From: Proteobacteria bacterium UBA7447 | Lineage (GTDB): Bacteria > Pseudomonadota > Gammaproteobacteria > Arenicellales > UBA868 | DNA length: 28,706 nt | NCBI GenBank assembly: GCA_002477475.1 | Contig: DLPX01000012.1 | Location: 1 to 28,706, forward strand | Direction of reading: 5' to 3' | Program-made: the position numbers and the translations under genes | Shown here: positions 23,694 to 28,706 of the stretch, piece by piece | Numbering within the stretch: the first letter of the stretch is position 1 | Layout of the letters: every line of letters begins with the position of its first letter | Notes under the pieces: model-generated | Seen by the model: the letters and a program-made list of their open reading frames with translations, nothing else | What the model was told of the DNA's origin: nothing | The model's database searches: none

Positions 23694-25199
23694 TCACCGT
23701 GAAACCGGGTCCCCGGTGCGACGGATACGGCACCAGAGCCCCACCGCCAGCAGCAACGCCGCCAAAACCCCCACAGGCAGATTGCCGTATCGCACAAACG
23801 GCGTGATTCCGGTCATGGGCTGCACATCGCCGCGCACCACGGCGCGGACAAACTGTGGTGCGATTGCATGCACCCGGCCATCGGCATCAATCAGCGCCGA
23901 CAACCCATTGTTGCTCGATCGAATCATTGGGCGGCCCGTTTCGATCGCTCGTGCGCGGGCCATCTGCAACCGCTGGTGCGGCGCCAGGGAATCTCCGAAC
24001 CAGGCATCCTCGCTGAGATTCGCGAGCAGTTGCACTTGCGGCACAGCTTCATTGATCACATGGGTAAAAGCATCTTCGTAGCAGATGCTGACTCCCACAG
24101 CGTAGCCGCCAAGCGGCATGGGCGGCTGCGTCAATGGTCCCGCCGAGAAATCTGACATCGGGATATTGAGATAGTCGAGCAGCCATCCCAGCAGTGCGGC
24201 CAGAGGCAGGTATTCGCCAAACGGCACGAGTTGGTGTTTTCGGTAAAGCGACTTTGCCTCGCCGATCCCGACCGCCACATTGTAGTAGGGGGCATTTGGC
24301 TCCAACGAGTCACGGGCCAACGCGCCGAGCAGAAAATCCGCTTCGTGATCTTCAAGGCGTGCCAAAAACGCGGGCGCTATTTCATCAAGGTAGGTGGGCA
24401 GTGCGGCCTCGGGCCAGACAATGAGATCTGCCCCAGAGAGCGCCTCGCTCTCATGAAGATAGGCGCTCGCGATATTGCTGGCGTTGTGACTCTGCCATTT
24501 CTCACTCAATGAGACATTGTGCTGCACCAGTGCCACATTGAGGGATTCACCGGCAGGGGCTACAAAAACCGGCAACCGGGCCAGCGCCGTACAAACGCCT
24601 AGGGCCAAAAGCACACCGGCCGGTAACACCCTCGCCCGGCCCGCCCCATGAACAATCGCCACCAGCGCCCCGACAGCAAGCGCAAGCCAGAGACTAAGAC
24701 CCAGGGTTCCGATGATCGGGAGCAAGGCAGCCAGAGGAGTATCGGTCTGACTGTAACCAAGATAAAGCCAGGGGAAGCCGCTCATCAGATTGCCACGAAG
24801 CCATTCCCCCAATACCCACAACACCGGCATGACCAGGACAGCGCGCGCGGCGGGACTCCTTGGCCCAAAACGAGCCTGCAAAAATCCGACCGCCATCGGG
24901 TAGAGCGCCATCAGCGCTGCGAATATCAACACCGCACCTCCGGCTAAAGGCGCGGGCATGCCGCCGAACTCGCTCAGGCTCACATAAATCCAGGAGACGC
25001 CAGCCAGCGCCATCCCCAAACCGAAAACAAACCCCTGCAGTGCTGCCTGCCGGGCGGACGCTTTGGCCCAGATCAAAAACAAGGCAGCAACGGTAACCGG
25101 CGCGATCCAGAAGAGATCGAAGGGAGCAAAAGCCAGCGGGTAGGCGAGCCCGGAGAGGGCAGCCGCGGCTATCCGCATCGCGCTGCCGGGAAAACCCAT
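23694..25199 (-). CDS. lnt: Apolipoprotein N-acyltransferase
   Basis: 501 residues. About six membrane segments occupy residues 10-190, including LSGLAYPLAFAPFDLFWIAP and VLVMPVLWVLGEWLRGN. A periplasmic nitrilase-like domain follows, with the triad Glu264 in VWPEAALP, Lys321 in YRKHQLVPFGEY and Cys373 in SICYEDAF. A final helix near GVLAALLLAVGLW anchors the C-terminus. It transfers the third acyl chain to lipoprotein N-termini, including LptE made further down this window. ATG at 25199 lies 4 bp after corC/ybeX, its standard neighbour. Confidence 0.97.
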   Translation of the reverse strand: MGFPGSAMRIAAAALSGLAYPLAFAPFDLFWIAPVTVAALFLIWAKASARQAALQGFVFGLGMALAGVSWIYVSLSEFGGMPAPLAGGAVLIFAALMALYPMAVGFLQARFGPRSPAARAVLVMPVLWVLGEWLRGNLMSGFPWLYLGYSQTDTPLAALLPIIGTLGLSLWLALAVGALVAIVHGAGRARVLPAGVLLALGVCTALARLPVFVAPAGESLNVALVQHNVSLSEKWQSHNASNIASAYLHESEALSGADLIVWPEAALPTYLDEIAPAFLARLEDHEADFLLGALARDSLEPNAPYYNVAVGIGEAKSLYRKHQLVPFGEYLPLAALLGWLLDYLNIPMSDFSAGPLTQPPMPLGGYAVGVSICYEDAFTHVINEAVPQVQLLANLSEDAWFGDSLAPHQRLQMARARAIETGRPMIRSSNNGLSALIDADGRVHAIAPQFVRAVVRGDVQPMTGITPFVRYGNLPVGVLAALLLAVGLWCRIRRTGDPVSR

Positions 25200-25203
25200 G
25201 GGG

Positions 25204-26070
25204 CTATTCCGCCGGGGTCTCGTCAGCCGGAGAAAGCGTGATACGCAAAAGGCGCGGCCGACGGCTGTCTGCGCTCAACACCTCGGCCGTGAACTGATCG
25301 AACGTGATCGTTTCTCCCCGCCGCGGCACATGGCCCAGGGCATCCGTGACAAGCCCGCCCATGGTGTCGTACTCCAGCGGATCAAGCTCAAAACCGTAAA
25401 TCTGGTTGAAGCTCTCCACCGGCAGCATGGCCTTAATCACACAAAAATCCGAGCCGCGTCGAAGCACCATGCCGGCGGCACCATCGATATCGTGCTCGTC
25501 CTCAATATTGCCGACGATCTGCTCAAGCACGTCCTCAATGGTGATGAGACCAACAACACTGCCGTATTCGTTGACGACGATCGCCATATGATTGCGACTG
25601 TCACGAAACTCCTGAAGCAGGACGTTGAGGCGTTTGCTTTCAGGGATGAACACAGCCGGTCGCAGGAGGGCTGCCCAGGGCAGCCCATGTCCTTCACTTT
25701 GCTGCTGGCGATGCAAAAGATCCTTCGCCAACAGGATGCCCACCACGCCATCTTTGTCACCATCGGTCACGGGGAAACGTGAGTGGGCTGACTCGGTAAT
25801 CACCGGCAGCACTTCCTCAAGTGTCTGCTCCACATCGACCGTCACCATCTGGCCGCGGGAGACCATGACCTGCTCGACTTGCAGGTCCGAGACTTCGATT
25901 ACCCGGCGCATCATCTGCAGGGTGTCCTCGTCGATCAGGTTCGCGTCGCGAGCGACTCCCATGGTCGAAAAAAGGTGTTCACGGGTGTGTGGGATCCCAC
26001 GCAGCCGATAGCGGATCTCTTGCCACCAGCCGGGGCGCAAAAACGCGCTGCGTTTTTTTTTGTCTTGCAT
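25204..26070 (-). CDS. ybeX: CorC/YbeX-type CBS-domain protein
   Basis: 288 residues without membrane segments. After a basic N-terminus, two CBS domains span about 65-190 (VIEVSDLQVEQVMVSRGQM, FPVTDGDKDGVVGILLAKDLL, MAIVVNEYGSVVGLITIEDV). A CorC/HlyC domain closes the protein (FCVIKAMLPVESFNQIYG, LGHVPRRGETI). E. coli YbeX/CorC is linked to magnesium and cobalt homeostasis and to ribosome maturation with YbeY. Codons 4-6 form a run of nine A. It starts 8 bp after ybeY and is followed by lnt after 4 bp, the canonical order. Confidence 0.95.
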   Translation of the reverse strand: MQDKKKRSAFLRPGWWQEIRYRLRGIPHTREHLFSTMGVARDANLIDEDTLQMMRRVIEVSDLQVEQVMVSRGQMVTVDVEQTLEEVLPVITESAHSRFPVTDGDKDGVVGILLAKDLLHRQQQSEGHGLPWAALLRPAVFIPESKRLNVLLQEFRDSRNHMAIVVNEYGSVVGLITIEDVLEQIVGNIEDEHDIDGAAGMVLRRGSDFCVIKAMLPVESFNQIYGFELDPLEYDTMGGLVTDALGHVPRRGETITFDQFTAEVLSADSRRPRLLRITLSPADETPAE

Positions 26071-26078
26071 GGCGCGAC

Positions 26079-26543
26079 TCAGACAGGCTGGTAGGGATCT
26101 TTGACCCCAAGCGTCGCGAGCACCTCAGTCTCAAGCTGCTCCATCACGTTCGCCTCGGCATCACTCTTGTGATCATGGCCATGCAGATGCAGCACCCCAT
26201 GCACAACAAGATGCGCAAAGTGATCCTCAAGCGTCTTGCCCTGAGTAGTTGCCTCACGCTCGACCACGGGCGGGCAGATCACGATATCTCCCAGGGGATG
26301 CGCTTCCTCAGGCACGCCGGGCAACGCCTCGACGGGAAAGGAGAGCACGTTGGTGGATCCACAGCGATCTCGAAAGCGCGTATTGAGTGCGGTCATCTCA
26401 TTCTCGTCGACTGTGCGGACGGTCAGGCAGGCATCCTGATCACGAAGCGCCGCCAGCGCTGCGCCTGCCCAGTGGCGGACCTGCTCAGCGGTGGGTTCTT
26501 CACCATAGCCGCTTGCCAGCTGCACCTCAATCAACGCGTCCAC
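26079..26543 (-). CDS. ybeY: Endoribonuclease YbeY (rRNA maturation factor)
   Basis: 154 residues. The metal-binding motif HGVLHLHGHDH gives His115, His119 and His125, as in E. coli YbeY. STNVLSFPVE, GDIVICPPVVEREA and the C-terminal EQLETEVLATLGVKDPY are typical. It takes part in 16S rRNA 3'-end processing and 70S quality control. The start is GTG at 26543, so the N-terminus VQLAS aligns with family members; this overlaps phoH by 17 bp. TTG at 26534 is an alternative. No clear Shine-Dalgarno sequence is present, so coupling to phoH is likely. Confidence 0.94.
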   Translation of the reverse strand: MDALIEVQLASGYGEEPTAEQVRHWAGAALAALRDQDACLTVRTVDENEMTALNTRFRDRCGSTNVLSFPVEALPGVPEEAHPLGDIVICPPVVEREATTQGKTLEDHFAHLVVHGVLHLHGHDHKSDAEANVMEQLETEVLATLGVKDPYQPV

Positions 26544-27516
26544 TCGGGCTGGCTGACCGACCCTCTTTCTCGTATGCTTCGATCACACGCTGCACCAGCG
26601 GATGACGAACCACATCCTGAGGGGTAAAGCGGGTCACACTGATACCCTTTACCGAAGACAACAAATCAACGGCATGGACCAGTCCAGACCGGGTCTGACC
26701 TGGAAGATCAACCTGTGAGGGGTCGCCGGTAATGACCGCCCGGGATCCGAATCCCAGACGGGTCAGAAACATCTTCATCTGCGATTCGGTGGTGTTCTGC
26801 GCCTCATCGAGAATTACGAAGGCATGGCTGAGCGTTCGCCCGCGCATGTAGGCAAGCGGAGCGAGCTCTATAACGTGGCGCTCCATCAGACGACCGACCC
26901 GCTCAAAGCCCAGCATCTCATAGAGGGCGTCATACAGGGGCCGCAGGTACGGGTCGACTTTCTGTCCGATGTCTCCAGGCAAAAAGCCCAATCGCTCACC
27001 TGCTTCAACTGCCGGACGAGCCAGCACAATCCGGTCCACGGTCTCCTCCGCCAGGGCCTGCACCGCACAGGCCACCGCGAGATACGTCTTGCCGGTCCCG
27101 GCCGGGCCCACGCCAAAATTGATATCGTGTCTCAGGATATTGCCGAGATAGCGCTTCTGATTTAGGCTCTTGCCCCGAATCATGGCTTTACGTACCCGAA
27201 TGATCACATCATCGGGCTCATCCTGATGGCTCTTTGCTTCAGCCGGGATCTCGCTAATGGCGACCTGGACCCTGTCAGGACTCAAGGGGGTGCCTTTGCC
27301 GCTGTCCTCGTAGAGGGCACAAAGGACATCCTGCGCATGGCGAACATCCTGATCGGGGCCGTCGACACAAAAAAGGTGGCCCCGATGGGAGATACGTACG
27401 CCAAGACGCTCCTCCACCTGCTTGAGGTGAGCGTTGTGCTCTCCACACAGGTCAGCCAGGCGCTGATTGTCCTCGGGATCGAGAAGAAAGGTAACGGGTT
27501 GGGTGGGGCTGTTCAA
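26527..27516 (-). CDS. ybeZ: PhoH-family ATPase (YbeZ)
   Basis: 329 residues. An N-terminal KH-like segment (LGVRISHRGHLFCVDGPDQDV) precedes a P-loop NTPase with Walker A GPAGTGKT (137-144), Walker B VILDEAQN (near 234-241) and ITGDPSQVDLP (262-272). It is the usual partner of YbeY, probably as an RNA helicase or ATPase in rRNA handling. The start is TTG at 27516, overlapping the miaB stop as TTGA. MNSPTQPVTFLLDPEDNQRL aligns with other YbeZ N-termini, which supports it. Confidence 0.95.
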   Translation of the reverse strand: MNSPTQPVTFLLDPEDNQRLADLCGEHNAHLKQVEERLGVRISHRGHLFCVDGPDQDVRHAQDVLCALYEDSGKGTPLSPDRVQVAISEIPAEAKSHQDEPDDVIIRVRKAMIRGKSLNQKRYLGNILRHDINFGVGPAGTGKTYLAVACAVQALAEETVDRIVLARPAVEAGERLGFLPGDIGQKVDPYLRPLYDALYEMLGFERVGRLMERHVIELAPLAYMRGRTLSHAFVILDEAQNTTESQMKMFLTRLGFGSRAVITGDPSQVDLPGQTRSGLVHAVDLLSSVKGISVTRFTPQDVVRHPLVQRVIEAYEKEGRSASPSGRVD

Positions 27517-28706
27517 TCCAGTACTGATGCTCCAAGCGAAGCAGGGTTCATCATAACAGAAGTTGAGGTGACGCCCCCAACCACTTCTGCCCGCAAAGAA
27601 TTGGGCAGGGCTTCTGTAATGCGGACGTCGACAAAATCGCCGATCGAGACATCATCGCCTACAAAATTGACGACACGGTTGTTTTCGGTGCGTCCGCTGA
27701 GATGTCCCGCATTCTTGCGCGAGACACCATCCACAAGAATCCGCTGGGTTGTGCCAACCATGCTCGCACTGATCGCACTCGCCTGGCTGTCGATCAACGC
27801 CTGGAGGCGCGACAGCCGCTCACGTTTTTCTTCCATAGGCACATCATCTGCCAGTGCGGCGGCCGGAGTGCCCGGCCGGGCGCTGTAGATAAAACTGAAC
27901 GAATGATCAAAACCCACACGCTCGATCAAGTCCATCGTTGCGTTGAAATCCTCGGCAGACTCTCTGGGAAACCCTACGATGAAATCCGACGACAGACTGA
28001 TATCGGGCCGCACATCAAGCAAGCCCGCAATGATCGCTTCGTAGTCCGCTATCCGGTACCGGCGCTTCATCGCTGACAGAATGCGGTCTGAACCACTTTG
28101 CACGGGCAAGTGGAGATGGCTGACAAGTTCTGGAATGTGCCGATACGCATCAATCAGTTCATCTGTGAAATCGACGGGATGCGAAGTGGTGTAACGCAAC
28201 CGGTCGATACCGTCTACCGCAGACGCATACGCCAACAACTCGGCGAAGTCGAGCATTCCCCCGCCATGACGTGCGCCGGCATACGCGTTGACATTCTGGC
28301 CAAGCAGGGTGACTTCACGAACCCCCTGCTCCGCGAGTTCGACAATCTCCGTAATGACCTCGTCGAAGGGCCGGCTGAATTCCTCACCGCGCGTATAGGG
28401 GACAACACAGAAGGTGCAGTACTTGCTGCAGCCCTCCATGATCGAGACATAGGCCTTTGGACCTTCGCTGCGCGGCGGGGCCAGGGCGTCAAACTTTTCA
28501 ATTTCCGGGAAGCTGATATCAATCCGGGGTTGGCGTTCAGTCTTAAGTGCTTTGATCATCGCCGGCAACCGATGATAGGTCTGCGGGCCAAAGACAAGAT
28601 CAACATAAGGCGCCCGGCGCAGAATCAGATCCCCTTCCTGGCTCGCAACGCACCCTCCGACCCCAATGACAAGATCCGGTCGCTCCTCTTTCCATTGCCG
28701 CCACCG
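27513..28706 (-). CDS. miaB: tRNA-2-methylthio-N6-dimethylallyladenosine synthase MiaB (partial, N-terminus outside window)
   Basis: The frame is open to the right edge, giving 397 residues; about 75 N-terminal residues are missing compared with E. coli. The edge portion has GVGGCVASQEG, the third cysteine of the auxiliary [4Fe-4S] site. The radical-SAM cluster motif is CSKYCTFCVVPYTRGEE (CxxxCxxC), followed by EVTLLGQNVNAY and a C-terminal TRAM domain (about the last 65 residues, QRILVDGVSRKNAGHLSGRT). MiaB adds a methylthio group at position 37 of tRNAs carrying i6A. An internal Met at 28568 is not the start, since the conserved sequence continues upstream. Confidence 0.97.
   Translation of the reverse strand, partial: RWRQWKEERPDLVIGVGGCVASQEGDLILRRAPYVDLVFGPQTYHRLPAMIKALKTERQPRIDISFPEIEKFDALAPPRSEGPKAYVSIMEGCSKYCTFCVVPYTRGEEFSRPFDEVITEIVELAEQGVREVTLLGQNVNAYAGARHGGGMLDFAELLAYASAVDGIDRLRYTTSHPVDFTDELIDAYRHIPELVSHLHLPVQSGSDRILSAMKRRYRIADYEAIIAGLLDVRPDISLSSDFIVGFPRESAEDFNATMDLIERVGFDHSFSFIYSARPGTPAAALADDVPMEEKRERLSRLQALIDSQASAISASMVGTTQRILVDGVSRKNAGHLSGRTENNRVVNFVGDDVSIGDFVDVRITEALPNSLRAEVVGGVTSTSVMMNPASLGASVLD

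Noticed and set aside
1..28706. CRISPR arrays, tRNA or rRNA genes, insertion sequences, phage or defence genes
   Set aside because: I looked for direct-repeat arrays, cloverleaf-like sequences, terminal inverted repeats and transposase or nuclease motifs in the gaps and frames, and saw none.

Overview
The window reads as a bacterial chromosome segment from a gammaproteobacterium. It has high GC, dense packing, and gene neighbourhoods typical of that class: miaB-phoH-ybeY-ybeX-lnt, rpe-gph-trpE, leuS-lptE-holA-(proA)-nadD-rsfS-rlmH and maf-rng. LptE, Lnt and a Do-type periplasmic protease indicate a Gram-negative envelope. I cannot assign a genus; proA beside nadD and gph beside trpE recall Pseudomonas/Xanthomonas/Chromatiales-like lineages rather than enterics.

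All 30 recognised protein genes lie on the minus strand, so transcription runs from high to low coordinates. From the right edge: miaB (5' end cut), phoH, ybeY, corC/ybeX and lnt form a tight tRNA/rRNA-maturation and lipoprotein-acylation cluster, followed by a 5'-nucleotidase. A Do-type protease gene follows behind its own extended -10 promoter, then rpe, gph and trpE (after a 169-bp leader), a formylglycine-type sulfatase, trpG and trpC. Next come an OsmC-family protein, an AI-2E-type permease, cyclopropane-fatty-acid synthase, two small conserved proteins (DUF2007 with zinc ribbon, and DUF4389), leuS, an MDR oxidoreductase, lptE, holA, proA, nadD, rsfS, rlmH, maf, rng, a Nit1-like amidase, and a 2OG-Fe(II) oxygenase cut by the left edge.

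Most functions are core housekeeping: translation (leuS, rsfS, rlmH, ybeY, miaB, rng), envelope biogenesis (lnt, lptE, cfa, protease), replication (holA) and biosynthesis (trp, proA, nadD). Many junctions overlap or are only a few bases apart. Several are TTGA overlaps in which the downstream gene starts with TTG.

I found no tRNA, rRNA, CRISPR array, insertion sequence or convincing intrinsic terminator. No gap between genes reaches 300 bp. No clearly novel multigene system is visible. The points most worth checking are the trp cluster (no trpD between trpG and trpC, a sulfatase gene inserted, a structured trpE leader without Trp codons), an inverted repeat that would mask the ribosome binding site of the AI-2E-type permease, a perfect palindrome just upstream of cfa, and the recurrent TTGA junctions.
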